Shown one piece after another: positions 20,358 to 31,749 of a DNA stretch of 64,000 bases (within the stretch, counting starts at the first letter, position 1; every line of letters starts with the position of its first letter). The notes below the pieces were generated by a model. That model had not been told where the DNA came from, made no database searches, and saw only the letters and a list, made by a program, of their open reading frames with translations. The DNA lies in the NCBI GenBank assembly GCA_973895155.1, contig OZ316893.1, positions 9,796,001 to 9,860,000 on the forward strand, read 5' to 3'. Position numbers and translations under genes: made by a program. This DNA is from Marsupella aquatica (lineage: Eukaryota > Marchantiophyta).

Positions 20358-21216
20358 GGGAGTGATGCCTCCCCAGTACTAAAATAAAGGCAGGTAGGGT
20401 CAATCATTAATCTCTTTTGGAATAAAATTGCCTGTTTGGTCAATCAATTATGTAAAGCAGGCATTTGGTCCAATTCTTTACTCCTCCCAATCACTGCGGT
20501 AAAGATTCCTCGGCCCCCAAAACAATAAAAAAACATGTTCCCAATCATGTTTTGTGGATGTTGAATCAGCGGGAGCCAAAGATTCCCTATCGTAAGTTCT
20601 GGCAGAACCATCTGAACCGTCGTCCACTAACATTACGAACGGCGTCGATCCCAGATTCGTTTCAGATATTCTCATTATTTCGATACTCGTGATACTCAAC
20701 AACCAATGACTGCATGGCAAGCAACCTTACTGATCCGTTTCGGCCCGGGCCAGCGGGCCCCACAGAGAAATTCGGGCCCAGATTCTGGAGCGCTCTCATC
20801 GTAGCCGTACATCGTCTGGAAACACGGTCAAACTAGAACATGGTTCTTTTTCGAGTATTGTATCGTTTTAGAGTAGTGTTTCTCCTCTTTTCGAGATTAT
20901 TGTTTGTCGTCTCTCTTGACCTTTTTGCTTTACTCCATTATACTTTGTTGCATTTTTTAGCAAATTGGTACTTTTTCCTGTCTTGCAACTTGCTTTCTTT
21001 GTTTTCTAGGGGTATTTCTTTTGCTCGGAGTGTAAAAGCAACGATATTTCCAATTATTTTATTTATTTTCTCTCATATTAAATTTAGATCATGTAATGAG
21101 TGGAAACAGGGGCAACGGGCAGAACTACTGTAGGGCCATTCAAGCATAGTATCTGTCAATCCTATCCTATATGGCCAGGAGTGGGACCACGTAATTGTTG
21201 ACGTGGATTGCTTGTG

Positions 21217-21254
21217 TCTAGAATTTTAGAATATTCTAGTCGTGGTATATAAAC
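21217..21254 (+). promoter_or_regulatory. Possible promoter: inverted GAA/TTC block followed by TATA
   Basis: tctagaattttagaatattc contains the pattern nGAAnnTTCn (AGAATATTCT). About 10 bp later comes ggtatataaac, a TATA-like word. Copia LTRs in plants often carry such TTCTAGAA-type blocks ahead of a TATA, so this may be the remnant of a solo LTR rather than a host promoter. No TG..CA pair with a duplication was found. Confidence 0.3.
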
Positions 21255-22034
21255 TTTGGCTATTTCAATCAAAAATTTGCATTAATTAAATTTTATTCCA
21301 AAGTTCGTTGGTCTGGAGTTTTAGGACTACATTAGTGGTGCTCCAAGTTGCTTGGTGAGAATAGTCACCGCCTCCACTTCTTGTAAAGCCAACCTTCGTG
21401 TAAAGAATTCCTTGCGGGATTCCTTGGGCAGAAGATTAGTCAGTTAAGTCGATCTATTGATTTATTTAATACCAAAGGTTGTGGTAGGAGAAGGTACTTA
21501 GAAATTGAATGATGTCATGTGGCTTAAAGCTCATTGAGATTGAACTCGTGAATGACTTAGTGGCCTTGAATCTTATACAGAGCACTTTTTATGCTGACAA
21601 CACTCAATAGCTTGAGATGGATGCCAAAGTCCTGAATGATTACCCAAGAATAAAGTTACAGTAGGTGTCCCCTTACACATTGTGGCTTCACACAATGTGT
21701 GACAAAGTACTTGACTAGAATAAATACACATTTGGATTTCCAACACAAAATAATATTTGCGTGACCAGATGACTGTAACCATCAAGGATTTATATGGTTT
21801 TCTTTTCCTTTCTTTATCAGTTGCTTTGTAGCGCCTGTAGTAAGTTCTTGAGTTGGAGCACTTTTATTCGGTCCAGTTAGACTTGACTGTAAAATTGTAA
21901 GGTCACACAAGAATCCACGTTATCTTCTTTATGCTATGCCAGTCGATACATAAAAGCAAGGGTCTATATAATGTACCTTTTGTTTGCTCTTCCCCATATC
22001 CTTCTTGCCCTTTCTTTAATTGGCCATGTATCTA

Positions 22035-22382
22035 TCAAATGAGAAAATTGAGGACAATCGTTGAGCATGTACCAACAATCCATGTACTTGGTCTCCTTTC
22101 AAATGGGATATCTCTGGCTTTCATGAGTAGATATCGCATTGCAAACAACACTCTCAGATCTTCTACATTGGAATACAACACAACAAATTTAGTGATATCA
22201 TGTTTCAAGTCTCCCCATTTGCTCTCCAAAGATCTAGCTCCTCTCTCCTGGGTGTCTTTAGGTGTGTGCTGATTGTAGTTTGAAGCAACACTATCCCAAA
22301 AAGCTTGGTTCTTTTGCCCTGCACCAATATTAGGGTTTTGTCCAATGTTCACCCAGGACACACACAACTGCTTCAACTTCAC
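22035..22382 (-). pseudogene. Fragment of a SANT/trihelix-like protein of the Harbinger-associated type
   Basis: An open frame of about 115 codons with no ATG start reads QLCVSWVNIGQNPNIGAGQK, NQAFWDSVASNYN, RSLESKWGDLKHDITKF. This is the pattern of the Myb/SANT-like proteins encoded beside PIF/Harbinger transposases and of related plant proteins (CxSWVNIS, FWxRI, RSLxSRWxxI). No transposase partner is nearby and the ends are ragged, so it is read as a relic. Confidence 0.5.
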
Positions 22383-24554
22383 TTATGAGAAATTTTGCTG
22401 TTGAGAAATTTTGCCGTGAGCACCATTTGCTGCCATTGTGTCATAATCACACAACAGAGAGCTTGAGAATGTGGCCAGGCAAGCAAGTATGCACACTGCA
22501 CAATGCAAAAGCAAGGGAAAATCTGCGCTCAAGTTCTATGTGTGAAGAGGAGATCCTGCAACATTGAATATGAACAAGAACTGAGACCATCCCGTTGTGT
22601 TTGAGCCGACACATGAAATCTCCACAAATGGATATTGGCCATTGCTCAGAGATAGTATTGAGTATAGACGACATTCACAACGATAAGCCTATGAACCATC
22701 CAACAAACAAGTAGTTGACACAAAGAGATATGTGGTCCACCTCAGCTGAGGCTACATCCACGGGAACACACAAGAGCTTTACTGCACTCTAGGCTCGTCG
22801 ACCATACCAAGTCTTCGTAATACAAGTTCTCCCTATCTCTCAAGTGGCTCCGTAATAATGAGTGTGAGTTCTTGCTATCCAAGCAAACACCATTTGTGAT
22901 ATAGTGGACAACTTAGTTAACCTAACCTAGTCTGCAACTAAGGTCGGCCCTAACTATGGTTACAATCATTACCCTAGATCAAGAGTAAATGTCTAATAGA
23001 TGACGGGCAGGTCAAAGTCTAGTTCTCACCCATTTCTGGAGTGTAGGAGCGCCATGCAAGACTCTAAAAAGAAGCAAGCCCATGTGACCCATTTATTTAT
23101 AGCGGAGTCTGATGGGAAAGGGTGTTGGCTCCAACATGCCACACCCATCCCAACTGGTCAGTTTATTAGGGTGTGTCAACTAATTTGAAATTAAATTACA
23201 ATGCAGGACATACAGTGCTTTTACTACCAGGAGAAAATGGCTACAAGTTACCAAAATACATACCCCATAAGGATGATATATCCAAAATTTCACAAGAGTA
23301 AGAATGACTTTGCTTATCTGAGTACTTTTTGACAGGCCATATTTGGGAGAGCTCTAAGGCACAAGTAGGAGGGCTCTAAGGCATGGTCCATAGCCCCTGT
23401 CTATAATTGCACATCAAAATGTGATAATATAAGGTGTACATTCACTCATTTAAAAGAAACTATTGAAGTTTATCATGATATAGGTTTATCACGGTGTGGA
23501 GTCATGTAGTAAACCATATAGGTCATATTTTGATGATTTCTTTTTGTCTTGTAGTGATCTAAAAGTAAATAAAATATGAGAGCATAACTAGAAGGATAAA
23601 ATACATAAGTAAAGTGTCTGCCAAGGAAGCACTCTGACCAATAAGAGTACAGCCAAGTTTTATGACACAATGATGCTACTATTTGTGCACTTAATTCAAT
23701 GTGCCTTATGTGTCTTATGAAGGATATTCATTTCAATAAAAATGATAAACTTAGAAACAAAAAACATGAGGGGAATTGGCAGTATGTGTTTATGTTATTC
23801 AGAATCATTTCTTTCACTCATGATAATACTTTGTTCAAGTGGTGGAGAGGTTGGTTTCATGTCTAAAAGATCACAGACTTTAAAATTACAAGGGCACTGC
23901 CAAAATAAGTTACAAATATTCTAGAATAACCAGAATTAGGGTCTAAAAATTAATTAAAAATGTAGACTATACAAAGGCTACCACTTGATAAGGCACATTG
24001 AAATAAAAATATATTCACAAAAAATATGAAAAATAGATTCACCATATAATAACTTCCTTATGATGCAATTATGGGACTCCATTTGTGTGATTTGGATTAT
24101 TTGTGTGATTGTGTGTGGATTTGGATTATTTGTGTGATTGGTGTTCCTTCGTGATGTGCAATTACCGGGACCTCCATAGCCAAATTATTTGTGTGAGTGG
24201 CGTTCCTTCGTTCCTGCCTGCTATGCGGGAACACAGACCAAAGGACATCGCAACTCTCGTATTAAATGCAACGCAAATAGAACAAAACCAGGGTACAGGA
24301 GACGGTGTACAGGAGTCGAACAGAGTTGGGCAAAGTGCTGTAGCACAATGGGCAGCGGCGACAGAGCAGAGGGGAGAAGGGAAACGATCGATCGATGGGA
24401 TTCAATGTACGCAAGAATCGATTGCACTACGTGGACTGGACTACAGTCGTGTACCGTGCTGTTCGGAGCGAATGAATGCGAGGCACACTTGTGTTTCGCC
24501 TGCCTGCCTGCCTGCCTGCTTCCTTGTGAGCTTGTCTGCAACTCTGCATGACAT

Positions 24555-24860
24555 TGTTCCTGTTCATAACTCGGAAGAGAAGAGAAGAGAAGAGAAAAGA
24601 AAAGAAAAGTTGTTCATAACTCGGAAGAGAAGAGAAGAGCAGAGAAAAGAAAAGATTGTTCTGTACGATCGGTTCATTCAGTGAATCGTCCGAGGCAAAG
24701 TGAAGGAGGAGTGGAGAGAAAACATAACTCGGAAGTGAAGAGAAGACAAGAGAAGAGAAAAGAAAAGAAAAGAAAAGAAAAGAAAAGAAAAGAAACGTTC
24801 GGTTCATTCAGTGAATCGTCCGAGGCAAAGTGAAGGAGGAGTGGAGAGAAAAGCGCAGTG
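24555..24860. repeat. GA-rich tandem region upstream of the UBA-UBX-RING gene
   Basis: cataactcggaag followed by gagaagagaa-type repeats occurs three times (about 24565, 24615, 24723). A block of about 55 bp (ggttcattcagtgaatcgtc, then cgaggcaaagtgaagg) occurs twice (24670 and 24799), so this is a nested tandem duplication of about 130 bp. It lies about 1.1 kb before the first certain exon of the downstream gene and may be promoter or 5' leader. Confidence 0.6.
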
Positions 24861-25695
24861 CAGACGGAAGGGGAGGGGGAGTTATCTGCGAATGAATTGT
24901 TGACGAAAGGCCTGGAAACCGAACTGCTCTACACGACAGGTGGCTTGGGCAGGGTGATCGGGCCGCACGAGACGGGAAGGCGACACGATGCGGGATGGAA
25001 CGATCGATATCAGAAGACCGGAGGGAGAAGACGGAAGAGGGATCGCTCATCGCTGGTAAGGTAGGGGAAGGGGAAGGGGAAGGGAAAGGCAAGGCTCGCG
25101 TGTGACACTTACAAGGCCGACACGACACGAAAGGGCGCGCGAGGAATCGCCAGTGAGGAACGTGAATGAGAAGGAGGGTGATGTTCGTATTTCGTATCAT
25201 TGGTATATTGTATTGAATAGCAAGAGGAAGGGAAGGGAAGGGAAGGGAAGGGAAGATCGAGACGAGCAAGAATGAGAAGAGCACGAGGACGAACCAGGAT
25301 CTGACAAGAAAAATTGCCGAGTTGCTAGTAGAGAAGCGGGCAGACAGAGATCCACCGGGATCGGAGCAACGAAGAAAATTCTCCATCGTGCAAGCGATTC
25401 GAAACTCAGCGAGCGACATCGCTGACAGGGATGTAGAAGGAAGAAAGTAACACGCGTCACCTCGATTTTTGAGAAGTGTTTAGGGTGAGAGTCGTGAAAA
25501 CTTGCATCCATCTATACGTACTTTAGGAATTGTGCGTATGTTTTCCAGATGTGTTCTCATTTGGATGTGGTTCACTAGGAAGCCTCAAACAGTTGATGTC
25601 CTGACGTTTTCGGTTTTCCCAGCACCATAGGTATCCAGTGCTTGTTGTCCATGGGGCATTGTGCTTTCCATTCCTGAAGTTCTTTCTCTGTGCAG
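24861..25695. other. Probable promoter/5' leader region of the UBA-UBX-RING gene
   Basis: GA-rich on the + strand with further short purine repeats (ggaagggaaggg at about 25225-25255). No convincing ORF was found, and the open minus-strand frames here are by-products of the biased composition. It probably contains the transcription start of the downstream gene. Confidence 0.35.
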
Positions 25696-25851
25696 GGGCT
25701 GCCCAAGTTCAGTCCAACACGGCAAAATTGCCATAACTGCGGTGATCAATTAGGGTGTGAAATCCTGGAGAACATTCGTGCAATCCGTTTGAGGTTCTCA
25801 AATGGACATGAAATCATTGTCTCCTCCAATCGCGCAAGACACATGGTATGC
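25696..25851 (+). CDS. Possible upstream exon of the UBA-UBX-RING gene
   Basis: Bounded by a tgtgcag acceptor and an ATG|GTATGC donor, this gives 52 residues: GLPKFSPTRQNCHNCGDQLG, then CEILENIRAIRLRFSNGHE and on to SNRARHM. It would join in phase 0 to the UBA exon (acceptor cttgaagcag at 25934), giving HM-ADMAEVLEAMGF. It holds a Cys-x2-Cys and one further Cys but no domain I recognise. It may be coding or leader sequence, and nothing proves translation upstream of ATG 25937. Confidence 0.3.
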
Positions 25852-25936
25852 CTCCGACTAGGGGGTCTCAGCTGATACTGAAGAGGTCAAGGTCTTAATT
25901 AGAAATACAGGTGGGCTCGTCTTGAAGCAGGCAGAT

Positions 25937-28900
25937 ATGGCGGAGGTTTTGGAGGCGATGGGATTTCCCAGCGAGTGGTGTGAGAGGGCTCTGAAGAGCG
26001 CCTCCGGCTTAGAAACGGCAGTAGATCTACTGCTCCAATGGCAGGCGCATGGGATGCCGCAATACAATCTCCCTTCGTCAGTAAGACCCTCCTCTTCACC
26101 CCCTCGCTCCCCGTCATCAGCAGGAGGGACGAGTGTCTTGCAGTCTACTCAGACTCAGCAACAGCAAGCCCATGCCCGCGTTGCACCTAGTGGGATGCTG
26201 CCAACCCTGAGGCTCCAACCTCCTCCTCCTTCGCCTTTGCCTCCGCCTCCTTCTGAATCCAACGCCCCTGTCATCAACGAGGAAAGAGGGCAGTCTCCCT
26301 CGTCCACTATCTTGCCATCCACCTCGTCAGCCTGCCCTTCCTCTGTAGAGGGTCCGTCAGGGGTCAACCATCCTTATGATTCGGAATCCCCCTCGGCGTC
26401 ATTGCCGACAGGGGATGCGGGTTTAAGACATATCCCTCCTACTGGTAGAATTTCTGGCCCATCAGCGGACAATAACAACAATAATCCGAATCCACCAGGT
26501 GGCTTTCGAATGGCAACCACAGGGAATTCCATCGTGGAGGGCGTTGTTTCTCATGGCACAGGAAGAGGAGGAGGAGGAGGCGCAGGTTCGAGTAGTAGAA
26601 CTCCGTATACTGCAGACAATAGCGATGCCGTAGTTCCAGACGCTTACGCTGAGGAACGGAAGGCTAGGTATGCTGCAGCACGGCGCGCCAAGCAGGTTGG
26701 TGCTTCTTATTTCCTCACCAACCTCATTACAAGCATGTATGCTCTGATGTGTCCGACACTGTTGTAACTCTGTCAATTCTCGCTCAGTGGATTGATACAG
26801 TCTCCTGCCTTTCTTGTGAACATCTGTCTCACTGAATTTGACATAAGCATGGTTGTAGCAATTATCATCTGTTAAAACAAAAGACCTAGTGTTCACGCTT
26901 TTCTATGATTATAATGGATGTGACAAGTATCATCCGTACATAGAAGACCGTAGTGCTCATACTTCTAGTCGACTGTAATGAATGGGAAATTCGGTACTGG
27001 CATACTTCTAGTCGACCTGTGATGAATGTGAAATTTGGTACTCGCAGTCTTAATTTTATGTCGATTCTCGTTTGATGCGGCGAGCAGACCGATTATCTGA
27101 TGTACTATGCTGAAATGGGTGTAGGAAAAGGAGGAGGAAAAGGCAAGGATCCGGCAGCATATGCAGGAAGACATGGCGCTTCGTCGTTTCAGGAATAGCT
27201 ATCAGTCTCCTCTTCCCGAGGGTGAAAGCAATAAGGCGTCTGCGCCGGCTGTTGTCGCAGGTTTTAGCTCGTCGCGTGCTGTGTCAAACGATACCGCCGT
27301 GGAGCTCCACATCCGGTGTCCGGGGAATCAAAACCTGAAGGCATCATTCACTGCAGGTGCTTGTGCTTCCTCGGCTTTCGAACTTTTTGAAGTGTCACTT
27401 TATGTCTTGTATTATTGTCTCGTCTTTGTGCGTGATGTGGGTAGAACGCCAGCTGAGTGAATCGTCGAAGTATTTGGATTTGTGCATGGGGAAGCGGTCT
27501 ACACCCGAATGCATGGTATCCGGAGCTCGATAGGCAGTCTGTGAGTGTGCAGGACTAACCATTACAAGGGATGGCCCGGGGCTGCAGACTAATAAACTTC
27601 AGTTTAGGGTAGTCGGCATGAATTATCCTTTCACGAGAACAGAGTGTAGTGATCTATATCGATTCGTGTCTTGTCAGTAATGTTACACGGTTCCAGCACG
27701 TGTGGGAGTGATGGGTTTGATTTTACCATCATCATCTTATCCCGTTTTTCGTTCTTTGTTAAAATAGCACCTTTGAATGGGACCGAATTGGCCCAAACGA
27801 ATTCTTCCGTAAGACATTGGTCACATGTCCATGCATGTCCCTTGTACAATTACATTGCTAACATCTGATGCTTCGGTGAAGTTGCCATGCGTTAAAGAAG
27901 TCCTACTGTCGTCTTATCAGTAGAGAAGTGGGTAATATAGTCGGATCAATTGTAAGAGCCATCTCTCGGTGTAAGTCTTTGGGGTTTGTGTTAGTCTGAC
28001 AGATTCATGCAGGCTTGGGGTTTCCAGTACTTTCAATTGTGTTCGACTTAGATCGAGTGGAACCTGTATTTGTAGGTGCCAGTCTAAAAGACGTAAGAAC
28101 TTATGTCGATCATGAGCTTCAGCAACCACTCAGGGTACTTGGGTCTCAAGATCATTATTCTGGCCGACGGCCAGGATCTGTTCCATTTTCTGGGCAGTCA
28201 GCCCGTCTCTCTTCGGACAGGTTTGTGTCCAAATTTGCTTATATATACTTGGACGCCAAAATATTTGTTTGCCTTGGAACCGTATGTGGATGAAGCATCA
28301 CTAGTAAATGATCAGGACGCCAAAATATCGTAATTTGTTTTAAGCGCCCTCCAAGTTATGGAGCCCGTTCTATAATTCATTAAAATATTGGTGGGTACAG
28401 GCAGGCTGAAAGAGAGTTGTTGCAAGCAGCGCGAGAAAATTTCGAGGTTCAAACAAGCCGGATATTGGCATCTGCGAAGAGTCTCCGTGACGTCTCTGGA
28501 ATGCCTCCGAGTTCAAGCGGAGGCACTATTTACTTTTTAATTCCATTTCCTCGCCAAGAATTCTTTACAGGTAGTCATCTTCTTTGAAACCAGGAATTTC
28601 TAGACTGACCATGAAGCTACGAGGACAATAACAAATTTTGGGGTCCATCTGCTAGAATCAGCATCCCACAAGCTAACTTCTCCATATATCATTGCAGAAT
28701 TAGCAATGGAGACAACACTGGCTGAGGCACAATTGGTTCCGAGGGGCACGTTGGTTGTACAGTATAGGCAGAGGGAAATAGAAGTAGCGAAGGATGTACA
28801 GGTCCATTCAGAAAACAACAGCAGCGACGTAGGTATGGCAAACGTGTCTGGTAGTAGCATCCATCATGTTAGTAGACCTGGCACTGCCGAGGTTGTCGTG

Positions 28901-31749
28901 GATGCGGAAAATGTGAGGCCCAATTTGATTGAAGTTGAATCTGACAACAATCAGGCTGTTGGAGTTCCGAATTTCGAGACAGGCAATTCTTGTTTCGATT
29001 TGGCCGTAAATGAGACAAATGAAAGTCGCCGAACATTGGAAATGGAAGGGGAACGTGTTAGAGTCAGGGAGCTTGCGCTGCAAGCAGCTGCAAAGAGGAT
29101 GAGTGAAGCCGCGAAGATATTTCGTGCAGGCCTTCCACTCACAGAAGGGGAGACTGGAGAAGCTTTTCATTTCCCTAGAGATCCAGAACATCAAAATATG
29201 GGGAGTGATGCCATTGAGAAAACTCCCTTGGATCAGGAGTCGGCACTTGTAGCTGCATCTGTACCTCTGCCAGTAGAAAATGAGTCAATTGGCTTGAAAA
29301 CAGGAGGTGCAGATACAGAGCTGTTGGATTCAAGTTTTCCGATAGATGAGCATCTTTTCAGACGTGACAGACCCGACGGTTGGCCACTGGACAGATCACG
29401 TAATACTCTCCATCGTCAGGCTGAGGCTGCGGCAGAGGGGCGTTTGAGAAACTTCCAACTATCCCAATCAAGTGCCTCGGGAGGTGTCTACAGGCAGGTC
29501 CCTGAGGAGGCAGAGAGTAGGATTGGCGAGTACGAGATGGAATCCGTTCCAATGAGAGGAAGGGTCATTGGAAGGGCTAGAATTCCTGAGTCATCGCGGC
29601 TTCTTTCTCGACCGGAGAAGTTACAGCGGACATCTGATGGCTCACCTCACAGTAACTCACCAGTTTCTGTTATTGTAGAGAGGCAAATGGGGGGGGGCAG
29701 CAATCGTCAGCGGCAGACTCCGCTGTCTATAGGCGGTGCCAGGTATGATTCAGTCTGTTTTTCTTGTCCGGGATTGGTGTATTACACGCACAAAGGACGA
29801 ATCATTCACTGCTAGATGTGAAAACACTCTAATTCCAGTTGTATCTGCTCCAATGGCGAGCAGTGTTTGCAAAGGCTGCCACGTCAACTGTTATCGTTTG
29901 GTCCTATCAAGGCCCCACCTTTGCTCTAGTCTACGTTTCAAAACTGTCTGTTGTGATAATTTTGAAAGTATCTTCTGACTAAACTCGTTTTGGGGCGCAT
30001 TGATCCATGGGTTTATTCGTCTCTGACTCGTTGAAAGAGGGAAGTGTATGCCTTAATTGATAACTGTGCTCTACGTTTGCAGCCGTGCCGGGCCACTGGA
30101 GGCAGCACTACAACGATCTAAGGCAGCCAGTGAAGGTGACAGCAAAGGAAAAGCGATAGTACCAGAGCACGTTGCCCTCCCTATGGCAGTGCCTTCCAGC
30201 AGTATTCAAGTGGAAGCAGAGAGAAACAGCTCATTAAGAGTTCGCCTTGAGGATGGCAATGTTGTTCTCCACACTTTTCCTGCAGGTGAGATCAGTGTTT
30301 GAGTTTGGGGTTTGCCAAAGTATGTAAGAGTTGTCTGTTGATGATTGATTCAATCAAAATAAGTTACACCTGTCAGTACTGAACGCCTTTGGTTGTCATG
30401 TCTCTTGCACTTTGCTGCATACTCGAGGTTACTTACTAGGAGCCGCTTCGACAGAGGGGTGGAATTGTTTCAATAAGTATCTGACGTGTACTAGAACACT
30501 CGCTGATGGTTCGTCGTTGGGTCGTAATTGTGCTATTGCGGTAGGGCAAATCTTTGAGGGTTGTTTTCACGAAAGCTGTTGTTGGTGATGTTTTAGACAC
30601 GGTGCTAAGGGCAGTTCGAGATTCAGTTGTACCAGAGGGTGCCGTGTCTTCCGAGTACGGCTTTGTAAGTCTCATCGAAAAACTATCTCGTGAAAGGTTT
30701 TGGGTTGGTTTTTCTGTTTGTGCAACTTCATTGACTAGGAAACCTGCGCTTGGATTTTTGGTTGTCATTGAAGCCTTGGTACTCAAAGTGAAATTCACAT
30801 TAATAGTTTTCCTACGTGGAATTCTTTTTTCGGTGTAGGTGGTGCCATTTCCAGAGCCACATTTTATGGAAGGAGATGCCTTGGCTGCCACTCTAGAAGA
30901 AGGTAAGACAGACTATCAAATTTGAGTATTTTTGGAGTCCATCTTGTGCGTTACTTGTTGAAGCCTGGGTTTTGGGTTACAATCAGTCGACATGGTCCTC
31001 ATGTATTGTGAACTCGTTTGGAACAGTGGGGCTTGTACCTCGAGGGACAATTCATCTCACGAAGTTGGCTACCAGAGGCATGGTTCGACAGGGTAGAAGA
31101 GCGTCCCGCCGAAGACGGTACCTTGAAGATAGTGATGATGAAGAGGACCAGATTGAGGGTATGATCCGTCATTTGGCACAGCGCATGGGTGATCGCCCAG
31201 ATCTATCTTATGAGGAATTGATGGAATTGGAAGAGAGCATTGGCAGGGGTATGTCCATCATTCGATACATCTTTTCAGGATTTTGTGGAAATGAGTAAAA
31301 AAGGAATTATACTAGCCGGATGGAGATGAACCTTCTAGCTGTGCCTATTTAGGATTGGGTTTCCTTTCTTTTAAATTGTATGGACTTCAGCCTTAGATTC
31401 GATCCTTCGTTAGTTTCTGGCTTCTTGTTTGGTAATGTTTACTGTTCCAAACCTGTTGACTGTCACCTTCACTAAGACTAGTTCTTTTGTTTTAGCAGTA
31501 AATGTTGGCGTACCAGAGCAGGTTATCACAACTCTCCCAACTCATATTGTGAAAGCAAAGAAGGTGGAGACAGCGTTAGAAGATAATGCAGAAGGAGAAC
31601 TGGATCTGTGCATAGTGTGCATGGCTGAAATGGTTGATGGGGAGGAGGCTTTATCTCTGCCTTGTCTTCACACTTTCCATACAGTATGTATACGACAGTG
31701 GTTGCTTCAGTCGACTTGCTGTCCCACCTGCAAACAAGCCTTAGTGTAA
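25937..31749 (+). CDS. UBA-UBX-UBX-RING-H2 protein (ten exons)
   Basis: Exons: 25937-26695, 27125-27356, 28076-28220, 28401-28570, 28698-29742, 30083-30281 (or 30285), 30545-30664, 30839-30902, 31027-31248, 31499-31749. All junctions are GT-AG with matching phases except exon 6 to exon 7 of this list, which needs a GC donor at 30282 to keep frame. The product is about 1068 residues. UBA is at 1-42 (VLEAMGFPSEWCERALKSAS). UBX1 is at about 312-460, with an insert of about 70 residues and the p97-binding motif PFPRQEF. UBX2 is at about 835-925, with PFPEPHF instead of FPR. A RING-H2 at 1023-1063 has CIVC, CLHTFH and CPTC. The pre-RING motif SYEELMELEESIG sits in the same exon as the end of UBX2, tying the domains to one gene. 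UBA and UBX suggest a Cdc48/p97 adaptor; the RING suggests ubiquitin-ligase activity (inferred). Confidence 0.8.

Larger units (their letters stand above)
20358..24100. other. Intergenic region, no host gene recognised
   Basis: Mostly AT-rich with short unrelated ORFs. It contains a heat-shock-element-like block with a TATA word (21217-21254) and a fragment of a SANT/trihelix-like protein (22382-22035), listed separately. A CG-rich block lies at 20740-20790. The rest shows nothing I can name. Confidence 0.45.

Noticed and set aside
5467-20365. 8-bp target-site duplication for the hAT-like element
   Set aside because: The bases outside the two TAGGCA ends (ctctttct and gggagtga) do not match, so the borders may be off or the duplication eroded.
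24189-25511. Several ORFs of 100-200 codons on both strands upstream of the UBX gene
   Set aside because: They follow the purine-rich simple repeats; Ser/Phe/Leu or Glu/Lys-rich strings without domains.
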